Shown here: positions 20,224 to 28,804 of the stretch, in pieces
Layout: each line of letters begins with the position of its first letter
How positions within the stretch are numbered: position 1 is the stretch's first letter
Notes under the pieces: generated by a model
What the model was told of the DNA's origin: nothing
Database searches by the model: none
What the model saw: the letters and a program-made list of their open reading frames with translations, nothing else
Program-made: the position numbers and the translations under genes
From: Sinorhizobium sp. RAC02
Lineage (GTDB): Bacteria > Pseudomonadota > Alphaproteobacteria > Rhizobiales > Rhizobiaceae
Length of the DNA stretch: 64,000 nt
Assembly (NCBI RefSeq): GCF_001713395.1
Contig: NZ_CP016450.1
Coordinates: forward strand, 372,001 to 436,000
Direction of reading: 5' to 3'

Positions 20224-20808
20224 TCAGTGAATATCGCGCGACAGCGGCGGCCCTAGCCGGAAGTCGGTGAATTCAGCTTCGAAACCCTCGCGCTGGGGCG
20301 AACAGGCCATCAGCCCGACGGACAGCTCCGAAAATTCCGGTGGGAAATAGGCGAGGCGGGCCACGCGCCATTCGGTCATGGCATCCGTCCGATACTGGAT
20401 GAAAAGCGAGTCGCCATTGTGGGTGACGCGTACGGAAATCAGGTCGAAATCGTGATCGATGCGGAAGGCGGACCAATCCGAATGGCCGCGCGTCACGACG
20501 ACGCTGAAATGCTTCGCACCATCGGTGTATTCGATGCCACACTTCACCCAGCTTCTTTCGTCGTGGCGGATCATCAGGCCCGCTTGATCGTAGAGCGTTT
20601 CGTATTGTCCGCGAAACGTCGTTTCCAGCGTGAAATCACCGGTCCATTGCCGATGCAGGAAATGGCCGCTGTCCGGCTGGAAGCCGTAATAGGTGCGCTG
20701 CCAGAAGTCGGTCTTGAGGCCCGTGCGGAGATGCAGATGGCCATCGCGAACCGAGGTCGCCGTCGGCGGGTTGAGCCAGGCCATATCGTTGAAGGGGTCG
20801 TCGTTCAT
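20224..20808 (-). CDS. DUF1349 family protein
   Basis: The protein has 194 residues from the ATG at 20808; the upstream extension overlaps the kinase gene and was not used. It shows the beta-sandwich (lectin/glucanase-like) pattern of DUF1349, including DFWQRTYYGFQPDSGHF, YDQAGLMIRHDERSWVKCG and GLMACSPQREGFEAEFTDF. The fold is carbohydrate-binding-like, but its role is unknown. It is 19 bases downstream of the histidine kinase gene and probably in the same transcript. Confidence 0.86.
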   Translation of the reverse strand: MNDDPFNDMAWLNPPTATSVRDGHLHLRTGLKTDFWQRTYYGFQPDSGHFLHRQWTGDFTLETTFRGQYETLYDQAGLMIRHDERSWVKCGIEYTDGAKHFSVVVTRGHSDWSAFRIDHDFDLISVRVTHNGDSLFIQYRTDAMTEWRVARLAYFPPEFSELSVGLMACSPQREGFEAEFTDFRLGPPLSRDIH

Positions 20809-20827
20809 CGGCTCACCCCGTCGATTA

Positions 20828-22210
20828 TCAGGCAGGAATACGGATCGTCGCCCGCAGGCCGCCCATCGGGCTGTCCGAGAGCGTGACATTGCCGCCATGG
20901 CTGCGTGCGATGTCGCGCGCAATCGCAAGACCAAGGCCGGTGCCCGACGCATCGAGATTGCGCGCTTCGTCAAGGCGGAAGAACGGCTTGAAGACATCGT
21001 CGCGCGAGCGCTCGGGAATGCCCGGCCCGTCGTCGTCCACCGTGATCGTCAGCCATTTGGCGCGGTGGCGCGCCTCGACATGCACGGTCTTGGCATAGCG
21101 CATGGCATTCGAGACGAGGTTTCCGACGAGGCGGCTGAAGGCGGTCGGGCGCACCATGACTTGGTCGTCGCCGTCGATATCGCTGGAGAAGGCGCGGTCG
21201 TGCAGTTCCGCCTCCAGCGAAAATTTCTCGAACAGGTTCGAAAGCCGCAGCTCGCCGACATCCTCTTCCGCATCGCCGCGCGCGAAGGAGAGATACCCTT
21301 CGAGCATGGTCTGCATGTCCTCGACATCCTTGTTGAGGCCTTGCAGGTCCGGATTGTCGCCGGCAAGCGCCAGTTGCAGCTTGAAGCGGGTGAGGATGGT
21401 GCGCAGGTCGTGGCTGACGCCGGTGAGCATTGCTGTGCGCTGCTCCATCTGGCGTTCGATGCGCTCGCGCATCAGGATGAAGGCGAGGCCGGCGCGGCGC
21501 ACCTCATCGGCACCTCGCGGCGCAAAGTCCTCGCGCATCTTTTGGCCCTTGCCAAAACTTTCCGCCGCTTGCGCCAGATGCAGGATCGGGCGGATCTGGC
21601 CGCGCAGGAACAGGATGGAGATGCCGATCAGCACGAGCGAGGTGCCGACCATCCAGAGCAGGAAGATATGCGTATTGGAGGCGTAGGCCTGGTTGCGCCG
21701 CGCGTAGACGCGGAGAATCTTGTTGTCGAGCAGGATGCGAATCTCGACGAGATTGCTTTCGCCGACCGTGTCGATCCAGAAGGGCCGGCGGATCTGCCGG
21801 ACGATTTCTTCGCTGAGAATCTCATCGAGGATGTTGAAGAACGGTTTTGAACGCGGCGGCGGCAGTTCTGTACCCGGCTCGATGGCGACGTTGAGCTCCA
21901 GCCGTTCGCGCGCGATGCGGGCGATCTCGGTATAGTTGGTGTCCTGCGGATAGGTTTCGATCAGGTCGATGATGGCGGCGATGTCGCGGGTGACGGCCGT
22001 GGAAAGGCGCTGCGTGACGAGCTGCCAGTGGCGTTCCATGAAGACGAAGGCGACGACCGACTGGAGAAGCACCATCGGGATGATGATGATGAGCAGCGAG
22101 CGCGCATAGAGGCCTGTCGGCAGTTGCCGGCGCATCCAGCGGCCGAAACGCTTCCAGCCAAGGGCCGGCGCGCGCTCGATATCGCGCTTGAATGTCTCGA
22201 AGGTGGTCAT
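20828..22210 (-). CDS. EnvZ-like sensor histidine kinase
   Basis: The protein has 460 residues: TM1 about 35-58, periplasmic loop to about 180, TM2 about 182-203, HAMP 204-255, HisKA, and a C-terminal ATPase. The phosphorylated His lies in GVSHDLRTILTR, where Ile replaces the usual Pro of HDLRTPL. The N box (NLVSNAMRYA), DDDGPGIP and SGTGLGLAIARDI are intact, so it should be active. It is cotranscribed with the OmpR-type regulator 67 bases upstream. The signal is unknown. Confidence 0.93.
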   Translation of the reverse strand: MTTFETFKRDIERAPALGWKRFGRWMRRQLPTGLYARSLLIIIIPMVLLQSVVAFVFMERHWQLVTQRLSTAVTRDIAAIIDLIETYPQDTNYTEIARIARERLELNVAIEPGTELPPPRSKPFFNILDEILSEEIVRQIRRPFWIDTVGESNLVEIRILLDNKILRVYARRNQAYASNTHIFLLWMVGTSLVLIGISILFLRGQIRPILHLAQAAESFGKGQKMREDFAPRGADEVRRAGLAFILMRERIERQMEQRTAMLTGVSHDLRTILTRFKLQLALAGDNPDLQGLNKDVEDMQTMLEGYLSFARGDAEEDVGELRLSNLFEKFSLEAELHDRAFSSDIDGDDQVMVRPTAFSRLVGNLVSNAMRYAKTVHVEARHRAKWLTITVDDDGPGIPERSRDDVFKPFFRLDEARNLDASGTGLGLAIARDIARSHGGNVTLSDSPMGGLRATIRIPA

Positions 22211-22277
22211 AGCACCGGCATTTCCGCGTGGAACGACGCGATGGGCTTATCCTGGGATGGTAGTTGGCAGCACACGG

Positions 22278-22985
22278 TCAGACTTGCTCCACACTCAATC
22301 GATAGCCGATGCCGCGCACGGTCTGCAGCCACACCGGATTGGAAGGGTCTTCTTCGATCTTACGCCTCAAACGGTTGATCTGCACGTCGATAGTACGTTC
22401 ACCGACGTCCGTTTCTTCGCCGATCAGTTCATGACGTGGGATCGTCTCGCCGGCACGCAACGAAAAGAGCAGCATGATTTCCTGTTCGCGGTCCGTCAGG
22501 CGGATGGTGTCGCCGCCGCGTTTCAGCTCCTTGCGCACGATGGAGAACGTGTAGGGGCCGAACATGACCTGCTCGATCTTGGGCGCGTAGGGGGCGGCAT
22601 TGCGCTTCAGGATGTTGTTGATGCGTAGCACCAGTTCGCGCGGTTCGAACGGTTTTGACAGATAGTCGTCGGCGCCGGCCTCCAGGCCTTCGATGCGCGC
22701 TTTCGATTCGGCGAGCGCCGTCAGCATCAGGATCGGCACGGGGCGGATGTCGCGCAGGCTCTTCGTCAGCGACAGGCCGCTTTCGCCGGGCATCATCACG
22801 TCCATGATGATGAGGTCGAAATCGAGGCCGCGCAGCTTGCGCCGCGCCTCGTCGGCGTCGCCTGCGACGGTGACGCGAAAACCCTGTTCCATCAGGTAGC
22901 GGTTCAGAAGTTCGCGGATACGGGTGTCGTCATCGACGACGAGAAGGTGGGAAGCGTCGTCGGAGGGCGCGCCGGCAGCGGTCAT
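22278..22985 (-). CDS. OmpR-family response regulator
   Basis: The protein has 235 residues. The receiver domain (about 14-125) has acidic residues in LLVVDDDTRIR, the phospho-acceptor Asp in LIIMDVMMPGESG, and the Lys in DDYLSKPFEPREL. A winged-helix DNA-binding domain (about 135-230) ends in TVRGIGYRLSVEQ. It pairs with the EnvZ-like kinase just downstream. The MarR gene lies 23 bases upstream on the same strand, so marR-ompR-envZ-DUF1349 may be one operon. Confidence 0.94.
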   Translation of the reverse strand: MTAAGAPSDDASHLLVVDDDTRIRELLNRYLMEQGFRVTVAGDADEARRKLRGLDFDLIIMDVMMPGESGLSLTKSLRDIRPVPILMLTALAESKARIEGLEAGADDYLSKPFEPRELVLRINNILKRNAAPYAPKIEQVMFGPYTFSIVRKELKRGGDTIRLTDREQEIMLLFSLRAGETIPRHELIGEETDVGERTIDVQINRLRRKIEEDPSNPVWLQTVRGIGYRLSVEQV

Positions 22986-23008
22986 CGTCTTGTCCTCCAG
23001 TCAGTCTG

Positions 23009-23515
23009 TCATTCGGTCTTTGTGTTCTGCATGCCGGTGAGGAACTGGATCACCGCCCGGCGGTCGTTTGCGTTCATCTCTTCGAATGCACGGGCGATGC
23101 GGCGGGATTGCGGCTCGGCGAGTGCCAGTGCAAGTTCCCGCCCGGCTTTTGTCGGATAGAGCTTGCGCTGACGACGATCCTCCGGCCCCGCCACCTGCTG
23201 GATATAGCCGGAATCGATGAGCTCCTTCAAGACACGCGCCAGGCTCTGCTTGGTTATCTTCAGCGTGTCGAGGAGATCGGCGACCGTCATGCCGGGTTCG
23301 CGGTTGACGAAGTGCACGACGCGGTGATGGGCGCGGCCGAAGCCGCTCTTTTCCAGGATCGCGTCGGGATCGGAAATGAAGTCGCGATAGGCGAAGAACA
23401 GGCCCTCGATAATTTCGAAGTCGATGCGGCCGTCGCCCGTCATGGCGTCCGCGTGCAGCTCGCTTGCGCCGTTCTTGTCCGGCATCTGTCGGGCCACGTT
23501 GTCATTTCCTTTCAT
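23009..23515 (-). CDS. MarR-family transcriptional regulator
   Basis: The protein has 168 residues with a winged helix (about 68-140): MTVADLLDTLKITKQSLARVL, then the wing GPEDRRQRKLYPTKAG. It is divergent from ilvE. A clear 8-bp inverted repeat lies 32 bases upstream of its start and probably serves for autoregulation. The ligand is unknown. Confidence 0.92.
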   Translation of the reverse strand: MKGNDNVARQMPDKNGASELHADAMTGDGRIDFEIIEGLFFAYRDFISDPDAILEKSGFGRAHHRVVHFVNREPGMTVADLLDTLKITKQSLARVLKELIDSGYIQQVAGPEDRRQRKLYPTKAGRELALALAEPQSRRIARAFEEMNANDRRAVIQFLTGMQNTKTE

Positions 23516-23546
23516 GCTGTGCCGTCCCCGCGTAATTTATAGCAAG

Positions 23547-23569
23547 ATATGTCAGGTTTGTTGACATAT
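23547..23569. promoter_or_regulatory. Inverted-repeat operator between marR and ilvE
   Basis: ATATGTCA-N7-TGACATAT is a perfect 8-bp inverted repeat, typical in size for MarR dimers. The right arm overlaps a TTGACA (-35) for the ilvE direction, 16 bases before TTAGGG. The left arm lies just upstream of a TATAAA for the marR direction. Binding here would block both promoters. Confidence 0.72.
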
Positions 23570-23749
23570 TTTTCCGCCCTTGTTAGGGTCCCGCCGTAAT
23601 TGCGGTCCCGGGCGCTGATATCCGGTATTCTCCCGATTACCAATCTGGACTACCTTTTTGCTCAGGTAACCCCGCCTGTTTCTGGTTAGACCGCAACAGA
23701 CGAAACAATCAACAGAAAGAATGGCGTGCGAGCGCCGGAGGATGATACG

Positions 23750-24637
23750 ATGGCAGTTCCCTTTGACCAAATGGACGGACAGATCTGGTTCAACGGCGAA
23801 TTCGTCGACTGGAAGGACGCCAAGGTTCATGTGCTGACGCACGGCCTGCACTATGCGAGCGCGGTGTTCGAAGGCGAACGCGCCTATGGCGGGCGCATCT
23901 TCAAGCTCACCGAACATAACCAGCGCCTGCACGCCTCGGCCGAAATCCTCGGCTTCAAGATTCCCTATTCCGTGGAAGAGCTGGATGCGGCCACCGTCGA
24001 GCTTCTGAAGCGCCAGGGCTTCTCCGAAGCCTATGCGCGGCCGATCGCCTGGCGCGGCTCGGAAATGATGGGCGTTTCGGCGCAGAACAATCGCATCAAC
24101 GTCGCCATCGCCATCTGGCAGTGGGGCAGCTACTTCAATCCGACCGAGAAGCTGAAGGGCATTCGCCTCGACATCGCCGAATACCGCCGCCCCGACCCGA
24201 AGACCGCGCCGTCGAAATCGAAGGCCGCCGGCCTCTACATGATCTGCACGATCTCCAAGCATGCTGCCGAAGCCAAGGGCTATGCGGATGCGCTGATGCT
24301 CGACTATCGCGGCCAGGTGGCGGAAGCCACGGGCGCCAACGTTTTCTTCGTCAAGGACGGCGTCATCCACACGCCGGTGCCGGATTGCTTCCTCGACGGC
24401 ATCACCCGCCGCACCGTGATCGAGCTGGCCAAGCGCCGCGGCTATCAGATCGTCGAACGGGTGATCATGCCGGAAGAGCTGTCGGACTTCTCCGAGTGCT
24501 TCCTGACGGGCTCTGCCGCTGAAGTGACGCCGGTTTCTGAAATCGGCCCGTACCGCTTCACGCCGGGCACCATCTCGGAGACGCTGATGAATGACTACAT
24601 GAAGGAAGTCTATCCGGTCGCGGCTGCCGCCGAATAA
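23750..24637 (+). CDS. ilvE: Branched-chain amino acid aminotransferase
   Basis: The protein has 295 residues from the ATG at 23750, with GGAGG 9-13 bases upstream. It is a fold-type IV PLP enzyme: HGLHYASAVFEGERAYGG, KSKAAGLYMICTISKHAA with the PLP Lys expected nearby, and EATGANVFFVKDG. The C-terminal FLTGSAAEVTPVSEIG is typical of IlvE. It exchanges amino groups between Leu, Ile or Val and 2-oxoglutarate. It has its own terminator and possibly MarR control through the upstream inverted repeat. Confidence 0.94.
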   Translation: MAVPFDQMDGQIWFNGEFVDWKDAKVHVLTHGLHYASAVFEGERAYGGRIFKLTEHNQRLHASAEILGFKIPYSVEELDAATVELLKRQGFSEAYARPIAWRGSEMMGVSAQNNRINVAIAIWQWGSYFNPTEKLKGIRLDIAEYRRPDPKTAPSKSKAAGLYMICTISKHAAEAKGYADALMLDYRGQVAEATGANVFFVKDGVIHTPVPDCFLDGITRRTVIELAKRRGYQIVERVIMPEELSDFSECFLTGSAAEVTPVSEIGPYRFTPGTISETLMNDYMKEVYPVAAAAE

Positions 24638-24666
24638 ACCGCCGGAAAGCGCTATCCGTTGAATAG

Positions 24667-24692
24667 GGCGGCCCGTGAGGGCCGCCTTTTTT
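24667..24692 (+). terminator. Rho-independent terminator of ilvE
   Basis: GGCGGCCC-GTGA-GGGCCGCC is a perfect 8-bp stem followed by six T residues, 30 bases after the ilvE stop. Confidence 0.94.
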
Positions 24693-24695
24693 CGT

Positions 24696-24965
24696 TCAGG
24701 CAGGCTTCTTGCCGAGCACGGCGCCGACGATTGCCGTCAGCACGCCGCCGCCGACGAGGCCGCCGATGCCGTTGGCAACGAGGCCCGAGAGGCCGGCTTC
24801 ACCGCCCAGCATCTGCAAGAGAAAGCCGCCGCCGGCACCGCCGATGGCGCCGACAATGGTGCGGACGATCACGCTCACAGCCGCCTGTTTCAGGGCCGCT
24901 CCGGCGACGTTACCGCCAACCGCGCCCGCGATGAGCTGCGTGATGATGGGCATCAATGCTTCCAT
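24696..24965 (-). CDS. Small glycine-rich hydrophobic protein
   Basis: The protein has 89 residues from the ATG at 24965, which has GGAGG 8 bases upstream. It is almost wholly small and hydrophobic residues, with Gly-rich stretches (GAIGGAGGGFLLQ, NGIGGLVGGGVL), so membrane insertion or helical packing like glycine-zipper proteins is likely. It is conserved-looking but unrecognised. It converges on ilvE and ends 4 bases beyond the ilvE terminator. Confidence 0.65.
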   Translation of the reverse strand: MEALMPIITQLIAGAVGGNVAGAALKQAAVSVIVRTIVGAIGGAGGGFLLQMLGGEAGLSGLVANGIGGLVGGGVLTAIVGAVLGKKPA

Positions 24966-25149
24966 GACTTCCCCTCCGAAAGGTCCGCCCGGAATAGAGA
25001 GTGGTCCGAGCAGGACACTTGCCTCACTACCGGGGCGCAGCCTGGAGCCCGCGCGCCCGTTGCCGAAAAATTCGGCACCCGCAAGGTGCGGATAAATTTG
25101 GGATAAGTCAATTTGCCCGTGTGCGCCGTACACCGGAGTTTTGAACGAA

Positions 25150-25178
25150 AAGAGGCGGCCGCTGAGCGACCGCCTCTT
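25150..25178 (-). terminator. Terminator of hppD
   Basis: AAGAGGCGG and CCGCCTCTT form a 9-bp stem with an 11-base loop that can pair further. It lies 33 bases beyond the hppD stop on the minus strand, followed there by a short T-rich run. Confidence 0.75.
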
Positions 25179-25210
25179 CCTTCCCCGCAGTGGCTTGGTT
25201 GCCGCGGTTG

Positions 25211-26314
25211 TTATTCTGCTGCGATGACGCCCCGGCGGATCTGGTCTTCCTCGATCGATTCGAAGAGCGCGCGGAAATTGCCCTCGCCAAAACCTTCGTC
25301 ACCCTTGCGCTGGATGAACTCGAAGAAGATCGGCCCGATCACGGTTTTCGAGAAGATCTGAAGCAGGATCTTCGTCATGCCGCCATCGACGACGCCTTCG
25401 CCATCGATCAGGATGCCGTGCTTCTTCATGCGTTCGACCGGCTCTTCATGGCCGACGACGCGCACATAGGAACGGTCGTAATAGGTGTCCGGCGGGCCCG
25501 GCATGAACTTCACGCCGTTGTCGGCGAGCCTGTCAGTCGCGTCGTAGATGCCATCCGTGCCGACGGCGATGTGCTGGATGCCTTCGCCCTTGTACTTCTT
25601 CAGGTATTCGACGATCTGGCTCGTCTCGTCCTTCGATTCGTTCAGCGGAATGCGGATCTTGCCGCAGGCCGACGTGATTGCGCGCGAGACGAGGCCGGTG
25701 ATGCGGCCGTCAATGTCGAAGAAGTGGATCTGCTTGAAGGCGAAGAGTTCGCGGTAGAAATCCCACCACTTGTCCATATTGCCGCGATAGACATTGTGGG
25801 TGAGGTGGTCGAGGTAATAGAAGCCGACGCCCTGCGGCTTCGGATCGCGCGCGCCCGTCCATTCGAACTCGGCGTCATAGGCCGAGCCCTTGGCACCGTA
25901 CTTTTCGACGAAGTAGAGCAGCGAGCCGCCGATGCCGACGATGGCGGGAACGTCGAGCGCCTTGTCGTCGCCTTCATAGGGCGTGGCACCCTTGGAGAGG
26001 GCATGTTCGAAGGCATGCCTTGCATCGACCACGCGCCAGGCCATAGAGGCGGCGCATGGGCCGTGTACATCGGCGAATTTCATGGCATGCGAGCCGGGCT
26101 CGGCATTGATGACGTAGTTGATGTCGCCCTGGCGCCAGACGGAGATTGCCTTGGTGTGGTGCGTGGCGACCTTGCTGTAGCCCATGCGGGCAAACAGCTC
26201 TTCCAGTTTCTCGGGCTCCGGATGGGCGAACTCGACGAACTCGAAGCCGTCGGTGCCAGCCGGATTGTCGGCGGTGATCATTGCCGGCGGGGCATCATGT
26301 GGGAAAGGGCCCAT
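25211..26314 (-). CDS. hppD: 4-hydroxyphenylpyruvate dioxygenase
   Basis: The protein has 367 residues. Iron ligands are seen as His in DHLTHNVYRG (about 172), His in GIQHIAVGTD (about 250) and Glu in IFFEFIQRKG (about 330). The C-terminal GFGEGNFRALFESIE is the family signature. It converts 4-hydroxyphenylpyruvate to homogentisate in tyrosine breakdown. The homogentisate genes are not in this window. An Lrp-family regulator is divergently encoded 130 bases away, with a direct repeat between them. Confidence 0.96.
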   Translation of the reverse strand: MGPFPHDAPPAMITADNPAGTDGFEFVEFAHPEPEKLEELFARMGYSKVATHHTKAISVWRQGDINYVINAEPGSHAMKFADVHGPCAASMAWRVVDARHAFEHALSKGATPYEGDDKALDVPAIVGIGGSLLYFVEKYGAKGSAYDAEFEWTGARDPKPQGVGFYYLDHLTHNVYRGNMDKWWDFYRELFAFKQIHFFDIDGRITGLVSRAITSACGKIRIPLNESKDETSQIVEYLKKYKGEGIQHIAVGTDGIYDATDRLADNGVKFMPGPPDTYYDRSYVRVVGHEEPVERMKKHGILIDGEGVVDGGMTKILLQIFSKTVIGPIFFEFIQRKGDEGFGEGNFRALFESIEEDQIRRGVIAAE

Positions 26315-26360
26315 CGTTCGTCCTCCTCAAATGGTATCTGAGGCAAGTATGGCGCGTTTG

Positions 26361-26421
26361 CCATGCAATGTGCGTGCATAGTGGTTGTCTTTTGGCAATT
26401 CCATGCGATGTTCGTGCGCAG
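26361..26421. promoter_or_regulatory. Direct repeats in the hppD/lrp intergenic region
   Basis: Two 20-base copies start CCATGCAATG (26361) and CCATGCGATG (26401) and match at 16 of 20 positions. They are exactly 40 bases apart, about four helical turns. This phased spacing suits binding by an Lrp-type octamer. They are probably operator sites for the adjacent regulator. Confidence 0.6.
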
Positions 26422-26444
26422 ATAGATGTTTTGGAGGGCAATTC

Positions 26445-26903
26445 ATGCAGTTGGATGATTTCGACCGTAAACTCCTCGTGCATTTGCAGCAGGATGCGCG
26501 CCTGACGAACAACGAACTGTCGGAGCGCATCCATCTTTCGCCCTCGCAATGTTCGCGCCGACGCATAAGGTTGGAGGAGGAGGGCATCATCCGTGCCTAC
26601 CGGGCGGAACTCGACAGGGAAAAACTCGACCTCGGCATCGTCATCGTCGTGACGGTGACGCTCTCGACGCACAACCGCGACAATTCGGTGCGCTTCGCCA
26701 AGCTGATCTCCAGCCTGCCGGAAGTGCTGGAGGCGTTCTCGCTGACGGGGGAGATGGACTACATCATCAAGGTCGTGGTGCCGAACCTCAAGGCACTCTC
26801 CGCTTTCGTCAACGACGTGCTGCTGCCGCATGAATCGGTCTCGCATGTGAAGACGGCGATCGTGCTCGACACGCTGAAGGAGACGATGGCCCTGCCGCTC
26901 TGA
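26445..26903 (+). CDS. Lrp/AsnC-family regulator
   Basis: The protein has 152 residues from the ATG at 26445, with GGAGGG 7 bases upstream. It has an N-terminal helix-turn-helix (LTNNELSERIHLSPSQCSRR) and a C-terminal RAM domain with LTGEMDYIIKVVVPNLKAL. Being divergent from hppD, it is likely to regulate tyrosine or phenylalanine breakdown, as related regulators do next to hppD in other proteobacteria (inference). Confidence 0.93.
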   Translation: MQLDDFDRKLLVHLQQDARLTNNELSERIHLSPSQCSRRRIRLEEEGIIRAYRAELDREKLDLGIVIVVTVTLSTHNRDNSVRFAKLISSLPEVLEAFSLTGEMDYIIKVVVPNLKALSAFVNDVLLPHESVSHVKTAIVLDTLKETMALPL

Positions 26904-27050
26904 CGAGCTGTGGCGTTTCGGCAACAGCCCGCTCGCCTTGCCCTGTTCCCGGCGGAACATGCCGGACTCTGGTGTCGTTGTAGAAACGAGCCAAGCAAGC
27001 ACCACAAGAGGCCACGCGGGTCGCGGCCGAAAACATCAGGGAACAGGACG

Positions 27051-27215
27051 ATGCAGCCGAACGCCACCAGCCAGCAGAACCCGGTCGCCGCGCGCCTGCG
27101 CCCCGTGGTCTATCTTTATGCCGTGATCAACATCGCCGTCGTCGCGCTGCTCTTCTCCACCGTTTCGCCAACGCTTGCGACCGGCCCGGCGCAGGAGATG
27201 GCAAGCCTGCGCTAG
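27051..27215 (+). CDS. Small single-span membrane protein
   Basis: The protein has 54 residues from the ATG at 27051, with GGGAACAGG upstream. One hydrophobic segment runs from about 19 to 38 (VVYLYAVINIAVVALLFSTV), preceded by Arg residues and followed by a short tail. It fills the gap between the lrp and MBL genes. The frame is short, so coding is plausible rather than certain; the function is unknown. Confidence 0.5.
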   Translation: MQPNATSQQNPVAARLRPVVYLYAVINIAVVALLFSTVSPTLATGPAQEMASLR

Positions 27216-27283
27216 TTCGCGCTTGGTCTTCGTTTGCTCTTGCGGCTATATCAGGCGCAAAGCGGCAACCGAGCGAGGACCCC

Positions 27284-27931
27284 ATGGGCATGCTTCAGGC
27301 GGGCATCATTCCCGTCACCCCCTTCCAGCAGAATTGCACCATTCTCTTCGACACGGAGACGAAAGAGGGCGTCGTCGTCGACCCGGGCGGCGATGTCGAG
27401 GTGATCCTGCAGACGGTGAAGGACAATGGCATTGCGTTGAAGGCGATCTGGCTGACCCACGGCCATATCGACCATGCCGGCGGCGCCAAGGAACTGAAGG
27501 ATGCGCTCGGGCTTGAGATCGTCGGCCCGCACAAGGACGACCTCTCGCTGCTCCAGCGGCTGGAGGCGCAGGCCTCGATGTTCGGCGTGCCGATGAAGGT
27601 GATGAATGTCGTGCCGGACCGCTGGCTCGAAGACGGCGACAAGGTCTCCTTCGGCGATCATGAATTCGAAGTATATCACACGCCCGGCCACGCACCCGGC
27701 CATGTCATCTACTTCCACCGCAAGCAGGGCGTTGCCCATCTCGGCGACGTGCTCTTCCAGGGCTCGATCGGGCGTACCGACCTGCCGGGCGGCAACCACC
27801 AGCAACTGCTGGAATCGATCCGCGACAAGGTGTTTCCGCTTGGCGACGAGGTCGGCTTCCTCTGCGGCCACGGGCCGGGCGGCAAGATCGGCGAAGAGCG
27901 GCGCACCAATCCGTTCCTGCGCGGGCTTTAA
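27284..27931 (+). CDS. MBL-fold hydrolase (glyoxalase II-like)
   Basis: The protein has 215 residues. The metal-binding motif THGHIDHAG lies near residue 62, then HTPGHAPGHVIY, and GDVLFQGSIGRTDLPGG with the bridging Asp, and the terminal His in FLCGHGPGG. It belongs to the GloB-like YcbL group, which may hydrolyse thioesters such as S-lactoylglutathione. An ATG at 27290 could also serve as start. A strong terminator follows. Confidence 0.93.
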   Translation: MGMLQAGIIPVTPFQQNCTILFDTETKEGVVVDPGGDVEVILQTVKDNGIALKAIWLTHGHIDHAGGAKELKDALGLEIVGPHKDDLSLLQRLEAQASMFGVPMKVMNVVPDRWLEDGDKVSFGDHEFEVYHTPGHAPGHVIYFHRKQGVAHLGDVLFQGSIGRTDLPGGNHQQLLESIRDKVFPLGDEVGFLCGHGPGGKIGEERRTNPFLRGL

Positions 27932-27936
27932 ACAAC

Positions 27937-27968
27937 AAAAGGCGGGTGCCGCAAGGCACCCGCCTTTT
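27937..27968. terminator. Bidirectional terminator
   Basis: GGCGGGTGCC-GCAA-GGCACCCGCC is a perfect 10-bp stem flanked by AAAA and TTTT. It serves both the MBL gene and the convergent BA14K gene. Confidence 0.94.
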
Positions 27969-27987
27969 CATTTGGATCCGCTCTATC

Positions 27988-28452
27988 TTAGCCGGCGGTG
28001 CAGAAGTGCTCGCGGCCGTCATAACCGACGAAGGTGCCGGTGTTCGGGTTGAACGAGCGGTAGCGCTGCGAGCAGTAATCGTACCAGGACTGGGTCCACG
28101 GCTCGTAGCTCGGGGCGACGACCTGGCGGCGGTAGATCACGCGCGGCTCGGGCTCGGGATAATAATCCGGATCCACATAGCGGCGTTCTTCATAGCGTGG
28201 CTGGGAGGCCAGCGCCCCGCCGATGATGACGCCCGTGGCGAGACCGAGCGCGCCGCCGATAACGGCATCGCGGCCATAGTCACGGTCACGGTCGCGGTGG
28301 TGACGGCGCGGCTTGCGATACTGATAGTCGTCGCCTTCGCGCCAATAGCCGTCACGGTTGCGATCGCGCGCTTCGGAGACGCCCGCAGTTGCGGTAAGCG
28401 TCGAGGCGGCGACGGCAAGGGACAACACGATTGTCTTGATGACTTTGTTCAT
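27988..28452 (-). CDS. BA14K-family exported protein
   Basis: The protein has 154 residues from the ATG at 28452. A signal peptide (about 1-27, ending VSEA) is followed by an Arg/Asp/His-rich basic stretch and a Gly/Ala hydrophobic segment (VIGGALGLATGVIIGGAL). The C-terminal BA14K domain (WYDYCSQRYRSFNPNTGTF) is present. The family is named after a 14-kDa immunoreactive lectin-like protein of Brucella and is frequent in Rhizobiales. It is probably attached to the inner membrane, facing the periplasm. Confidence 0.9.
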   Translation of the reverse strand: MNKVIKTIVLSLAVAASTLTATAGVSEARDRNRDGYWREGDDYQYRKPRRHHRDRDRDYGRDAVIGGALGLATGVIIGGALASQPRYEERRYVDPDYYPEPEPRVIYRRQVVAPSYEPWTQSWYDYCSQRYRSFNPNTGTFVGYDGREHFCTAG

Positions 28453-28533
28453 GACGTCGTTCCTTTGGATCCGGCCCAACGCCGGTAGATGACGGGAGCA
28501 AACTAGAAGAACAAGGCTGAACGGAGGCTGAAC

Positions 28534-28558
28534 GAAAAAACCCGGCATCGCTGCCGGG
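28534..28558 (-). terminator. Terminator of the cold-shock gene
   Basis: CCCGGCA-TCGC-TGCCGGG is a perfect 7-bp stem. On the minus strand it is followed by a run of U residues. It is 30 bases past the cold-shock stop. Confidence 0.88.
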
Positions 28559-28588
28559 CTCCAACTTGAAAATCCTGAAAGCGCCGGA

Positions 28589-28804
28589 TCAACCGTCGAT
28601 TTGCAGGTTAACCGCCTTCGGGCCTTTGCCGCGGCGATCGGGTTCCGTGTCGAAGCTTACCTTCTGGTTTTCGGAAAGGCCGTTCAGGCCGGAAGCCTGT
28701 ACAGCAGAAATATGTACGAAGATGTCCGCACCACCGTTGTCGGGCTTGATGAAGCCAAAGCCCTTCTCGGTGTTGAAGAATTTAACAGTGCCAGTCTCGG
28801 CCAT
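28589..28804 (-). CDS. Cold-shock domain protein (CspA family)
   Basis: The protein has 71 residues forming one cold-shock OB fold. RNA-binding motifs are [18 protein letters not shown] (RNP1) and DIFVHISAV (RNP2). It is an RNA chaperone in the cytoplasm. The 412 bases upstream (28805-29216) contain no gene and may include a long leader, common in such genes. Confidence 0.96.
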   Translation of the reverse strand: MAETGTVKFFNTEKGFGFIKPDNGGADIFVHISAVQASGLNGLSENQKVSFDTEPDRRGKGPKAVNLQIDG

